Made by a program: the position numbers and the translations under genes. Below are positions 1 through 11,902 of a stretch of DNA of 64,000 nt, piece after piece (positions within the stretch are counted from its first letter, which is position 1; the number at the start of each line of letters is the position of its first letter). Below the pieces are notes generated by a model. That model was not told the origin of the DNA. It saw only the letters and a list, made by a program, of their open reading frames with translations, and did not search any database. This DNA comes from Populus alba (taxonomy: Eukaryota; Streptophyta; Magnoliopsida; Malpighiales; Salicaceae), in NCBI RefSeq assembly GCF_005239225.2, contig NC_133299.1, positions 1,616,967-1,680,966 of the forward strand. Direction: 5' to 3'.

Positions 1-318
1 TACAGGGGGTCTAGGGGATGCATTTCCCCGCAAAAGTTGTCTGTTGTTTTCTGAAGAATCAATTGAAGTGGTCCTCCATGGTTAATGCTCATCTCAATCA
101 ATGAGCTGTAATTCAACTGATTTCAATTTCATTTCCTTTTTTTTTTTATATATTTGTATTATTATGTGATTAATTGTGTTTGAAAATTTCCACTGCCGAA
201 CTTTTTACTTTATAACATTTCAAAAGAAAAGAATAAAAACAATTGTTGTCTCAGTAGCACTGCTCCAAAACACCAGAGTCTCTCCACTATTCTCCGTTGC
301 TCCTGATTTGCTAAAGCT
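1..318 (+). promoter_or_regulatory. 5' flank of UGT-A, probable promoter and 5' UTR
   Basis: No gene is seen before the UGT-A start codon at 319. The stretch is AT-rich, with TATA-like strings near 147-156 and 208-216 and a pyrimidine-rich stretch just before the ATG. The start context (aaagctATGgct) is favourable for plant translation. Which TATA string is used cannot be decided from sequence, so the promoter call rests on position only. Confidence 0.35.
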
Positions 319-3300
319 ATGGCTGATAAGCCCCATGCAGTTCTTATCCCACTTCCATTTCAAAGCCATATAAAATCTATGCTAAAACTAGCCAAACTAC
401 TTCATCACAGAGGTTTTCACATAACCTTTGTCAATACTGAGTATAGCCATAGACGCTTACTTAAATCTAGAGGTCCTAATTCCCTCAACGGTTTGCTTGA
501 TTTTCGATTTGAAAACATTCCAGATGGGCTCCCTCATTCGGATATTGATGCTTCCCAAGATATCCTTGCACTTTTTGAGGCTATCAAGAACAACTCAATG
601 GCTCCATTCATGAGTGACCTACTTAACAAGCTCAATGAGACAGCCACTTCTAATGTGCCCCCAATAACATGCATCGTGTCGGATTTCTCGCTATTCACTA
701 ATATCGCAGCTGCTGAAGAGCGAGGAATACCTATTGCACTACTTCAAACTGCCTCTGCTTGTTGCTTCATGTGCTTCAAACAACTTCGTCCACTCAAAGA
801 AAAAGGTCTTGCACCAATTAAAGGTATGAAGGTCCTCTGTTTATCACCATTTTGGGGTTGTTAATATCTGGATTGCAATTTAGTAACAAAAATAAAGCTA
901 AATGTAATTTTGAAGAGAATGATATCTTCTTTTTATTTCAGAGTAAGCAGAATTTATAATTTATATTGATGGTTTAACATCAAGATTCTATATTATTGCT
1001 TGTAATCAAGCCTAATTATCTATGGATAAGGAAACAAATAATTAAAGATTCAATTACAGTATTTGACTAAACTTGATTTCCTATTCTATGATTGATTTCC
1101 TATGCTGTGCTTGATTTTCTTTAACACTCCCTCTCAAGTTAGAGTGTATGTTAATTACACGCAACTTGCTAAGTAAAGTCTCAAACTGTGTGGAGCTTAA
1201 AGGCTTAGTAAACAAGTCTGCTGATTGGTGTGTAATTTGAATGTAGGTTGTCTGAATCATTCTTGCTTGAATTTTCTCACATATCAATTAATAGTCTATT
1301 TCTACGTGCTTGGTTTGCTCATGAAAGATGGGATTTGATGCTATATGCATTGCTGCTTATGTGTGATTTATCTGTAAGTCCTTCAAAATGTTTTTCAGCC
1401 ATGTAATTTCGCAGCATGTAGTAGCCATGGAGCAATATTTAGCCTCTGCACTTGAACGTGATATTGTTGTCTGTTTCTTGGTTCTCCAAGAAACCAGTGC
1501 CTCTCCAAGTAAAATGTAGTAACAAGTAACTGATTTTCTCATGTCCTTACAACGAGTCCAATCAACATCACAAAATGCTTGTAACTGAAGTGCACTTGTG
1601 GACGATAACAGGATGCCTTGCACAGGTGTTTGTTTGATATATTTGAGCATTTTATAAGCCATGTCCAGATGGGGTTGGCGGGGCTTGTCCATGAATTGAC
1701 TTAAGATATGCACAACATAAGTCAAATTCGGTCTAGTTATAGTCAGGTAGAGTAACTTGCCAACTAACCTCCTGTATGTTAGTCCATCCTCCAAAGCTTT
1801 TAATCGGATTGTGTTAGGGACACATTTTGCTCCAAAGGAAACTGAGATGGCTTGACACCCAAAAACCCCGTATCATCCAGAATGTCGAGTGCGTATTTTC
1901 TCTGTGACAGACTAATGCCATGTCATGATCTTGCAACCTCGATGCCAAGAAAGTATTTAAATTGCCCCAAGTCTTTAAGTTTGAATTGCTCGGACAAGAA
2001 AAGTTTGGTGCTCTCTATGTCCTGCAAATTATTCCCAGCTAATATCACATTATCAATATATATCAGTAATGCTAGAAAGTTACCATGATGGCTTCAGATG
2101 AATAAGGAATAATCAGACAGAGACTGATGGAATCCTGCAGCCTTGAGTGCACCAGACAACTTGACAAACCACTGTTTAGAAGCTTGTTCGAAGCCATATA
2201 GGGATTTATGAAGTTTGCAAACACGTGTCTCCCCTTTTTGCTCGAAGCCAGAAGGGAAAGTCATGTAAACGTCCTTATCCAAGTAACCATGCAAGAATGC
2301 ATTGTTGGCATCTAACTGATGTAAATGCCAAGACCACGCAAAGCTGCCACACTAAGTAAGATTTGACAAGTGACCATCTTGGCTACAGGAGCAAAAGTTT
2401 CCTGATAATCAATGCCTTTAACTTGGTTATAGCCCTTAGCTACCAGCCATGCCTTATATCGTTTTACTATTCCATCGGCCTTTAACTTGATTTTGTATAC
2501 CCACTTGCAGCCAATTGAATGTTTATAGGATGACAATGGTACCAAACTCTAAGTCCTAGTGGCCTGTAAAGTAACTATCTCATAGTGCATAACCTCACGC
2601 CATTGAGGATGTTGAACAACCTGTGAAAAACTGGTGGGTTCTTTAAGGAGGGTGAGTTGGGCAATATAAGCCTTGTGATAGGGACAAAGTTGAGTGTAAG
2701 ATAAATAAGTAGAGAGGGGATAAGCAGTACTTGAAGTGTGAGCCATGTTCGTGAAGGATGTTGGGTCAGGCCTTAAAGAGATGAAAATCTTGCAAGTATG
2801 AAAGAGTGGTAATAGAACGACTACCACGATAAAGGGGAGGAATGGGCACAGGGGAAGAGTGGGTCTGTATGAGAGATAAATCAGGTTGTTGAGGGATAAG
2901 GGTGGCTGGAGATGGAGACTCTATGAGGAGAGCCAGAGGGGTATATAAGCTGGTGGAAGGAGGTGTCTAGGAATTGGGTGAGCTGGTGAGTGTAGGACAG
3001 GTAATTAGAGGGGGGAGGGGGTGCAAAGTCTATGTTGAAAGGTAAGGATAGAATGAGAGTGGGAGGTGAAAATGATGGGGCATCAGGTTTAGTATGTGAT
3101 GCAGGTGTAAGAAAAGGTAATATGGATTCAAATAAAATGACATCCCTGGAGACTATTATTCTTTGTTTAGCTAGATCTAGAACTCTATACCCCTTTTCCC
3201 ATAAGGATATCCAAGAAAGATACACCAAGATGCTCGAGAATCAAATTTGGAGCGACTTTGTGCATGGGTGGAAACAAAACATAAGCAACCAAATACACTT

Positions 3301-6300
3301 AAGTGTAAGTAATTAGGAACTGTGTTGAATATTTTTTTTCATATGGTGTTTTTCCATGGAGAATGGGGGTTGGTGTTTGATTTATGAGATAAGCGGAAGC
3401 AAGAATAGCGTCACTCCAAAATTGATTAAAAAGACTGGCTTGAAGAAGGCATGTGCCATATTTAACAAATGCCTATGTTTATGTTCGGCAATGTTATTTT
3501 GTTATGGAGTATTAAAGCAATTGGTTTGATGAATGATACCTTTGTGAGTGTAAAAGGTTTCAAGCTTGAAGTCAAGACCATTATCACTACGAACATTTTG
3601 ACTTTGGAATCAAATTGATTTTCAGCCATGTTGATGAAGTTGACTAGAAGATCCCTAGTATCAAATTTCTGTTTCATAAGGTTAATCCATGTGCATCTAG
3701 TGTGATCATCAATGATAGTAAGAAAATATTTGGCACCTAAAATAGAAGAAACTTTATAACCACCCCAAATGTCAACATGGATTAAATCAAACAGAGATAT
3801 AGTAGTAATGAAATTTGAAGAAAATGGAAGTCTTATTTGTTTTGCTAACGAACAAATCAAGCACTTGTCGTTAGAACAAGAATTGACTTTAGGAAATAAT
3901 AGAGAGACTTTGGTTGAAGGATGCCTAAGACGTTGATGCCAAAGGTTTGGGTTGGAAGTTTTGGCATGGTTGCATGTTCCTTTCTTGGCTTGGTCGAGAA
4001 AGTAGAGACCCTTTATTTCATTTCTTGTCCCAATCATCTTCCCCGAACATCGGTCCTCAATCACACAAAATTGGCTTAGAAAAATGGTTATGCAAGAAGA
4101 ATCAAATGCTAGTTTTCTAATGGAAATTAAATTCAATCAGAAATATGGGACACACGAAATATTATCAAGGATCAAATTAGGAGATAGATGAACTCTGCCT
4201 ATGTGAGTTACTTGTGCTATTGATCCATTCGGTAATTCAACAATGTAGCCATTAATCGATCTTGAGTATGTGAACAGATTTTGATCATAAATCATATGAT
4301 TCATGCATCCACTATCCAAAATCCAAGTGCTTATGTTGCCATTAGGAAAGAGTGAAAAAGCTTTACCTGAGAGCTCATCATGAGTTGGACAGTTACTAAC
4401 ATGATTGGCAGATGATATTTTAGTTTTTAACATACTGAGTATTTGTTTGTACTCTTCAGCTATTAAAGGAAAATTCATCTCCTTCCTTTCATTTGTGTGT
4501 GATGCAACTTGATATCCATTAGAAATTGCCAAATTAAACTCAGCTTCAGTCACTGCTTTCTTCTTGCGACAATATTCAGCCATATGTCCCTTCCAGTGGC
4601 AGAAAGTGCATCTGAGATGTGCGCGTCAATCCTTGGTGGTGTGATTTGTTTTGTTACATTTGGAGCATCTCTATTCAGTCTCAGTCTTATGGCTTGAATT
4701 CTTTACGGCAAAGACAACAGCCTGTGGTTGAACATGGCTTTTCCCGACTGTCACCTCTGAGTACTTCTCATGATGAAGAACCAATGAATATGCCTTGTTT
4801 ACCGTGAGTAATGGATCCTGCAACAGAGTGTTACTATGAACACCCACGTATGAATCATTGAGACCCATGAGGAATTTCATGATTTTCTGTGTGTTCGGAT
4901 ATACAACCACTTCCTTAATTGATCCACAAGTGCATGTCGGAAAGCTGCAAAGTGCATCACGCTCATCCCATAAACCTTTAAGCTTTGTGAAGTAGGATCT
5001 CACAAACATGTTGCCCTGCACACAATTATGAATTTCATTCTCGATATTAAATAATTGAACCACATTCACATGTGAGAATCATTCTTGTAAATCAAGCCAT
5101 ATTTGTCTGGCATCCTTATAGTTGATGATGCTAATAGCAATATCTTTGGACATAGATCCCAACAACAAAGCTTTAACCAAACTATTACACCGATTCCATT
5201 GTTGATGCTTATTTGGTTTCTTCTCATCAAGCTTTTTCATTGAGCCATCTATGAATCCAATTTTGTTTTTGACTGTCAGCGCCATAGTCATGGATTGGCT
5301 CCATGTGCTATAGTTGTCTTCAACCAAGGGTTGTGGCATAAGGACAGCGCAAGGTTGATCTAAATGGTGAAGGTAAAGCTGGTGATTGGGATGATCCCAT
5401 CTTGCACCTAAAGACGTGCTTCCTTGGTTTTCGTCTCCCATGAAAGTCGGCTAAAGGGTTTGTGTTTTATTTTGATACCTAGATTAATTGCTGTGACACC
5501 ATGAAGAGAATGATATCTTCTTGTTTTATTTCAGAGTAAGCAAAGTTTACAATTTATATTGATAGTTTAACATCAAGACCCTATATTATTGTCTGTGATC
5601 AAGCCTAATTATCTATGAATAAGGAAATAAATAATTAAAGATTCAATTACAGTATTTGACTAAACTTGATTTCCTATTCTATGATTGATTTCCTATGCTG
5701 TGCTTGATTTCCTTTAACAAATTTTGTTTTGTACTTTTTGTGTTTTGCAGACGAGAGCTTTCTAACAAATGACTTCTTAAACAAAGTTATAGACTGGATT
5801 CCTGGAATGAAAGGTATACGTGTAAGAGATCTTCCGAGATTTTTTAGTTGGGCGGATCCCAATGATTGTTGGTTTAACCACAATATGGAATCAGCTGAGA
5901 AAGCTTGTAAAGCATCTGCTATTATTGTACATAGTTTTGATGCTTTGGAGCAAGAAGTTCTGAATGCTCTCTACTCAATGTTTCCTCGTGTTTATCCTAT
6001 CGGCCCGCTTCAATTGCTTCTCAATCAAGTACCTGAAGATGACCTAAACTCCATTGGATGTAACCTGTGGAAAGAAGAGCCTGAATGTCTCCAGTGGCTT
6101 GACTCCAAGAAACCGAACTCGGTGGTTTATGTGAATTTTGGCAGTATAGTAGTCATGAATAAGGAACAGCTTATTGAATTTGGAATGGGACTTTCTGAAA
6201 GCAACCACTCTTTTGTATGGATTATAAGGCCTGACTTGGTCATTGGGCAGTCAGCTATTTTTCCAGCAGAGTTTATGGAAGAAACTAAAGAGAGGGGCTT

Positions 6301-6682
6301 TATTGCTAACTGGTGTCCCCAAGAAGAAGTCCTTAACCACCCATCAATCGGAGGCTTCATAACACATTGTGGATGGGGTTCCACAATTGAGAGCATTTCT
6401 TCGGGGGTGCCTATGCTTTGTTGCCCATTCTTCGGGGATCAACAAACAAATTGTAGGTACGCATGCAATGAATGGGGAATTGGAATGGAGATTGATAATG
6501 ATATCAACAGAGAAAATGTGAAGACGCTTGTAAGGGAGCTGATGGAGGGAGAGAAAGGTAAGAAAATGAAGAAGCGAGCCATGGAGTGGAAAAAATTAGC
6601 AGTGGAGGCCACAGCTCCAAATGGTACATCATCCATGAATTTGGACAAGCTTATAAACGAAGTTCTTCTGTCACGAAATTAA
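319..6682 (+). CDS. UGT-A: UGT85-type UDP-glycosyltransferase, two exons with a retrotransposon in the intron
   Basis: Exon 1 is 319-823 and exon 2 is 5751-6682. The AAAG/GTATGA donor and TTTTGCAG acceptor join in phase 1 and create an Asp codon, giving about 478 residues, the usual UGT length. Family-1 UGTs move glucose from UDP-glucose to small hydrophobic acceptors in the cytosol; UGT85 members act on iridoids, cyanohydrins and other alcohols. The start MADKPHAV matches the family N-terminus. The catalytic His is residue 17 in QSHIKSM, a variant of the usual QGHINPM. The PSPG box runs from about residue 356 to 399, begins WCPQ and ends with D43-Q44 typical of glucosyl donors. Position 23 of the box is Gly instead of Asn (HCGWGS). 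The acceptor is unknown. The 4.9-kb intron carries an antisense copia element; both splice sites remain canonical. UGT-B lies convergently downstream. Confidence 0.88.
911..1126 (-). repeat. Copia-1 3' LTR
   Basis: The 216-bp repeat matches 5502-5719 closely apart from scattered substitutions and small indels. It runs from TGAAGAGAATGATATC to CTTTAACA on the plus strand. The divergence between the two LTRs shows that this is an older insertion than Copia-3. Confidence 0.9.
1127..5441 (-). pseudogene. Copia-1 gag-pol remnants
   Basis: On the minus strand, gag lies at 5441-4671 in two pieces with a UBN2-type core. A protease-like WILDSG motif with a GAG-pre-integrase stretch lies in 4583-4137. 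The integrase N-terminal zinc module and first catalytic Asp are in 4136-3462. Reverse transcriptase pieces lie in 2545-2094 and RNase H in 1794-1081. The pieces are split by many stops and frame changes, so no complete polyprotein can be made. The order gag, protease, integrase, reverse transcriptase, RNase H is diagnostic of Ty1/copia. Confidence 0.88.
5502..5719 (-). repeat. Copia-1 5' LTR
   Basis: This 218-bp repeat pairs with 911-1126. It is followed on the plus strand by the AATTT target duplication and then by the original intron end, 26 bp before the UGT-A exon 2 acceptor region closes. The insertion therefore landed close to the acceptor without removing it. Confidence 0.9.
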
Positions 6683-7915
6683 GTCATCGCTCAAGCTTGA
6701 GCCATGGTTTTCAATTTGGTTGTTGGTGCTGTGTGTCTATTGATTTGGCATTGTTGAATTAAAGCATTAATCTTCATGGTTGTACTGGGGAAAGGGGATG
6801 GCTAGTTGGAGGGACACCCTGCTAGCCACTGGGATCAGTCTAAGATATCTTACTGATAAAGCATGGATTGTAGTGTGTCCATATCAGTTGGTATTCTAAA
6901 TAAATCTTGTATTTTCCATATGAAAGTCTCATGTTTGAACTTTCAATATAGGGAAGATCGAGGGCGAACTTTAATGATTTAATCTTGAATGCCCATTTAA
7001 TGCACTGCGGGCGGGCACGAGGACATTGTCAATCAAGCCACAGAGTTCAAATCCAACAGTTTGAGCCCAAGTTTAGCTAGCCATAATTCTAGATGTCATG
7101 TCCGAGAAAATAACAACAGGCCCAGAAAGCAGAAACGCTATTCCTGCCTGAGATGTCACAGCTGAAATTCTTTCAAAACTCACTTCCAGAACCAGATTTA
7201 TTCCTAGCATTAGTTAGTTCACTTTAATTCCCGACTTGTACTTCTTGAACTTATTACACTATCAACACTCCAAACAAAACCCACGTTTTGTTTCGATGCC
7301 AGCCAAATCTCTTGCAACGACAACCAAAAAGATATCAAGTCACATAAGTTTACTATAGTTCTTGATGATTATATTCTCACGTTTACTTCTTGACATGGTC
7401 TTGTATGCCTTGCTGGTAGCAGTCAAGCTTATATTTGTTTAATTTCTCCGGTGATCGTGGGATCGGATTTTATTTATTCTTGTTATTTCTTTTCCTTTCT
7501 TGTTAATATCCGTTATAAACATATTTGAGTTGTTATCATAATTTCTTGACAGATGTTTTAGTAGATTATACTTTGTTTGAGAATAAACAGCTCTTTTCAG
7601 CTCTCTTTGCCAGAATAAGTCTCAAGCAACAATCTTGGTAAGATAAAAGAAGGACTGCGAAAAAGGATCCAAATCCAAGATCAAACGCATCTCATATAAT
7701 GGAAAGCACATAGATTATATTAAAATGATGCAAGAGTCAAGAAGAAAAAGAATTTAGAAACTCTTTCCAACAAAATAATGCAGCTTCGAACAATCCCAGG
7801 ACTCAAAAGAGAGTGAGAAAATATCGAAGATACAAAATATTGAGGCTCTTATTAACAACACCAGATCAATTAACAATTGACATATAGCACATTGAATTAA
7901 GATTATGAGTCAAAC
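6683..7915. other. Intergenic region between convergent UGT-A and UGT-B
   Basis: No gene is seen. It holds the 3' UTRs of the two convergent genes and is repeated nearly unchanged after UGT-D (24631 onward) and UGT-F (46974 onward). Copies 2 and 3 carry about 550 bp more than this one, beginning at the point equivalent to 7474. A 20-bp string at 7258-7277 is the reverse complement of 11347-11366 and its flanks stay similar, suggesting an old dispersed repeat. Confidence 0.6.
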
Positions 7916-9439
7916 TCAAGTGAGTCTTCTTGACCTTTCATGACAGAGCACCTCGTTTATCAGCTTGTCCAAATTCATGGATGAGGAACCATGTGGAGCA
8001 GTTGCCTCTTCTGCTACTTTTTTCCATTCCATGGACCTGCTCTTCATTTTCTTACCTTCCTCTCCTTCCATCAACTCTCTCACAAGCTTCTCCACATTTT
8101 CTCCCTTGACGTTGCTATCAATTTCCATCCCAATTCCCCACTCATTGCATGTATACCGACAGTTTGTTCGCTGATCACCGAAGGATGGCCAACAAAGCAT
8201 AGGCACCCCAGAAGAAATGCTCTCAATTGTGGAGCCCCATCCACAATGAGTTATAAAACCTCCAATTGAAGGGTGGCTGAGGACTTCTTCTTGTGGACAC
8301 CAACTAGCAATGAAGCCCCTCTCTTTAGCCTCTTTCATAAACTCTGGTGGCAAAATAGGCGAGTCCCCGATGACCATATCAGGTCTTATTGCCCATAAAA
8401 ATGGATGACCACTTTTAGCAAGTCCCATTCCAAATTCATTGAGCTGCTGCTTTGAGATGACTGCTATACTGCCAAAGTTCACATAAATTACTGATTTTGG
8501 TTCCTTGGAGTCAAGCCATTGCAGACACTCAGACTCTTCTTTCCACAGGTTACATCCAATGAACTTCAGATCATCTTCGGGCACTTGCTTGAGAAGCAAC
8601 TGAAGTGGACCGATTGGAAAGACACGAGAATGCATAGAGAAAAGAGCATTCAAAACTTCTTGCTCCAAAGCATCAAAAGTATGCACAATAATCGCAGAAG
8701 CTTTAGAAGCACTCTCAGCTGCTTCCATGGCGTTGTTAAAAAACCAACCATTTGGATCCGTACTTCGAGAGAACCTTGGAATATCTCTTAAACGTAGACC
8801 CTTCATTCCTGGAATCCCGTCTATGATTCTGTCGGCGAAATCATTTGTTTGAAAGCTCTCGTCTACAAACACAAAGAACAGTTGGATGCAAATTCGGAGG
8901 TAATTTCAATCTTCAAAAACCAAAGGACAATAAAAGGTTGATTTCATATTCATACCATCTAGTGGCGCCAGGCCTTTCATTTTCAGTGCACGAAATTGTT
9001 TGGAGCACATGAAGACAGATGCAGATATAGTAAAGAACAAGGCAATAGGTATTCCTAGCATTTCAGCAGCACTGATAGCAAATGGCATCAGACCATCAGA
9101 GACAATACAAGTCACCGGGGGCACACCAGAATATGTTGTGTCATGAAGCTTGGCAAGCAGGTCATTAAATGAAGCCAGTTGGTTTTTCTTAAAATCTTCA
9201 GCAGATACAAGAGTATCAGAAGGAGGGACGCTGTCCGGAATGGTTTCAAATCGAAAATCATGCACGCCATTAAGGGAATCAGGACCTCTAGAATTAAGCA
9301 GGAGTCCATGATTGAACTCAGTATTGACAAAGGTTATGTGAAACCCTTTGTGGTGAAGTAGTTTGGCTAATTTTAGCATTGATTTTATGTGGCTTTGAAG
9401 TTGGAGGGGGATAAAAACTGCGTGAGGTTTTTCAGCCAT
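7916..9439 (-). CDS. UGT-B: UGT85-type UDP-glycosyltransferase, two exons
   Basis: Exon 1 runs 9439-8956 and exon 2 runs 8862-7916, with a 93-bp GT/AG intron in phase 1, for about 476 residues. The start MAEKPHAV is chosen because it aligns with the other copies; an in-frame ATG at 9472 would add 11 residues without family support. The catalytic His lies in LQSHIKSM. The PSPG box is at about residues 349-392 with WCPQ, HCGWGS and terminal D-Q. Near the 3' end one base is missing relative to UGT-E and UGT-G, so the usual end EVLLS is replaced by a short read-through tail ending SRRLT. This lies outside the catalytic core. Exon 1 encodes the same protein as UGT-E exon 1. The likely role is glucosylation of a small hydrophobic acceptor in the cytosol; the substrate is unknown. 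Confidence 0.85.
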
Positions 9440-9524
9440 GGCTTTCATGCTATGTTTCTTCTGTAGTGTCATATGAATGCTATTATATTAATTTGTTAGG
9501 GAACACTCTATGGTGTCAAGGTGT

Positions 9525-9790
9525 TAAAAGAAATAATTAAATCTAAAAATTTAAACAGTTAAGTAAGATCTAAATGTATCATTTATAAGATATTTTTTTT
9601 TTTTTTAAAAAACTTTTGTTTAATTATTTTTTATCAAATAAATAAAAATGATGAGATTCGAATGCACTTATAATTATTTGACCATTAAAATTTTAATATC
9701 ATATTAAAAAATTGATTTTAATTTAAAAATTTTAATTATTAAATAAAATCTCAAAATATAATTTATATTATTTTTTAATAAAATAGATAA
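9525..9790. repeat. AT-rich dispersed repeat, MITE-like
   Basis: Related sequence, with direct sub-repeats built around TTTAAAAATTT, TTAAGTAAGATCT and AATTTATATTATTTTTTAA, occurs near 28085-28350, 50395-50560 and 60405-60670. Clear terminal inverted repeats or target duplications were not identified, so the MITE label is tentative. Confidence 0.45.
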
Positions 9791-10326
9791 ATTAAACTTT
9801 GAATTCATAGGGACCTACACACAGGAGAGATAATCTCTCAATGATGGATAGTATATCTAATCCAAAACCTTTTATTTTTAGGTTTATCTTATTTATATTC
9901 ACCTCATTTTTTTTCACCCCAGCCATACTGTTATTGTAAACTACTTTGTACTCAGTTTTAATGTCAAAGAAACCGGGCAGCAGAATCTCTTATTGACAAA
10001 AAATCTCCGGTAGGCCCGAAGTTGAACCTGAATTTTGTACACACCTTCAAGTTTTCTTTCGAAAAGGGCTCATAATTGACCTCCTTTGTTATCAAGTCCA
10101 ACCTGCATCTGCGCTCCTTCACGTGATTCCTCTGTATTGTCATAACTTTTTTTTTTTTTTTTCACTTTTCCCTACCATCTCTCGTCTGCCATGTCATTAT
10201 TTATTTTTATTTTTATTCCTAGACATGGATCTTTCGGTTTTTTTTTTTTAAAGCCATTACATCTGCATGAATTTGTTTAAGATTGTTGATTTTGTACAAA
10301 ACAGTAATCGAAGGATGAATTGGAAA

Positions 10327-10330
<4 letters not shown>

Positions 10331-10388
<58 letters not shown>
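10331..10388. repeat. (TA)n microsatellite
   Basis: A pure TA/AT tract of about 58 bp. It is conserved at the equivalent place upstream of UGT-E (28884-28944) with a slightly different length. Confidence 0.95.
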
Positions 10389-10391
<3 letters not shown>

Positions 10392-11392
10392 CAAATGAAA
10401 TCTTAGCCTTCTCTAATAAACAATACAACAATATACACATCAACCCTGCTATAATCTTCTTTATAAGTATCACCACACCTCTTCTCAAATGTTGGTGGGT
10501 TGAACATGACATGGAATCTATGGTTTTTTTTTTTTTTTTTTTTCAAATTTGTTGATGATATATGCTACCAATGATCTTTCATGGTTAAAGCCAAGCAGCA
10601 GAATCTCTTATGATAGCTTCTTTTCTCATGTGTTGTTTGGAATCTTTGGCTTCATCGAAATGACGTTATTTTTAATGATGCTGCTCCTAACCTTCAAATT
10701 TGTTTCTCCATGATGCGTCAAAGTATTGCTTTATGACTGAGGCTTGATTCCAACTCTTTAGAGCTTAATATAAAGAATATTTAGTAGGGAGGAGTTGGTT
10801 TCTTATGATTTGTTTGTTCCCCCTATTTGTGGCTCTCCCTTGTTTCATGCAACAACTTTTGTGCTTTCCTTTACTTTGTTTGTTTATCTGATGTAAGTTA
10901 GACTATTATCTTTGTAGCCTTTTTTCTTAATAAAATTTTTGACTGTTAACAAAAAAAGAAGAAGAAGATAGTCAAACAAAAAATATCATCTTCAAGTTTC
11001 ATTTATTGCATTGAAACTAAGAAACATTGTAAATTACACAAGACAATTGATAAACCCTAAAACAATGAAAATAAACATAATACTTAAAGGAAACTGCCAA
11101 CAATTGATGATAGAATTAAACGACCAGTTACATCAATCTAGACCAGCATAAAGAAGTCTTGACATGGTACAATAATTGTCAACTAAACTAATTTTTAAGT
11201 TGTTTAATTACTTATGCCTCATCGTTACCTCATCCATCACAAACAACACCAATCAATGCAAAACCAAACAACATAGGCAAACATCTTTTCGGCACAGACA
11301 CCACATTAAGCTCCAAAGGCAATTAGATGACAAGAAAAATCAAAAGTTTGGAGTGTTGATAGTGTGATGAATCCAAGAAATCTGGAAATAGT

Positions 11393-11810
11393 TGTTTCTG
11401 TTGTACATACTAGACCGAAAGCAAACACAAATAAAAAACACAAACAAGCAGATTTACATGGTTCCCCAAAACCGAGTACGTCCACAAAGGCAATAGATTG
11501 TATATTATTGGAGGAGTGATATAATCACTCAACTCAACCCAGTACAATCCCACAAAACCAGTGTTTCACTCTTACACTCGGTATTTCTCTCAAATCTGTT
11601 CTTTCACACTCTTGAAATTGCACTCACTTGCACTCACCACACTTTCTCTACACTTACACTTCACTTGCACACACTTACTCTCTACACTGTCTCCATTTAT
11701 AGGAGAATTAAGAAGCATTGGCAACAAGCCATGTGCAGCCTAATAAATGCCAACCAACTACTACAATAAGAAAGTCATGGTGGTTGGAAAAAGTTGACAA
11801 ACTTGCTACA
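11393..11810 (-). repeat. Copia-2 3' LTR
   Basis: About 418 bp, starting TGTAGCAAGT and ending CAGAAACA on the minus strand. It is preceded by a purine-rich GATGGAGATT tract. A minus-strand TATA box (CTATAAATGG) lies near 11694-11703. Confidence 0.7.
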
Positions 11811-11902
11811 AATCTCCATCTTAGCAAGATTTTTCCATCCAATCCTCATGATCAATCAATGATGCCTCCAATGCGCCATATGGCGCTGCACCCTGAAGGT
11901 GC

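Larger units (their letters stand above)
911..5719 (-). mobile_element. Copia-1: RE1-like Ty1/copia LTR retrotransposon in the UGT-A intron
   Basis: The element is bounded by 216- and 218-bp LTRs that start TG and end CA, and is flanked by the 5-bp direct repeat AATTT (906-910 and 5720-5724). It is antisense to UGT-A. Next to the 5' LTR (right side) there is a primer-binding site resembling the initiator tRNA-Met type (TGGTGTCACAGC, two changes from TGGTATCAGAGC). A purine-rich tract precedes the 3' LTR. Gag, protease, integrase, reverse transcriptase and RNase H remnants occur in copia order but in several frames. Shorter copies of the same insertion are found in UGT-D and UGT-F. Confidence 0.92.
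9440..11392. other. 5' flank of UGT-B
   Basis: No gene is supported. It contains an AT-rich dispersed repeat (about 9525-9790), poly-T runs near 9592, 10147, 10240 and 10525, and a TA microsatellite (10331-10388). The region is repeated upstream of UGT-E (27993-29943) with small indels. The open frame over 10219-10512 is only the TA repeat read as Tyr-Ile. Confidence 0.6.

Noticed and set aside
7020..7080. Possible tRNA-like string around GAGTTCAAATCCAACAG
   Set aside because: It resembles a T-loop only. No acceptor stem or anticodon arm can be drawn around it.
7965..8174. Plus-strand frames antisense to UGT exon 2 (same frame recurs at 17198, 24387, 26480, 46730, 48817, 59313)
   Set aside because: They are antisense shadows that recur because exon 2 is conserved. 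There is no independent evidence for coding.
10219..10512. Open frame with a long Tyr-Ile run (also at 28811-29129)
   Set aside because: It is the TA microsatellite read in frame, with no family resemblance.
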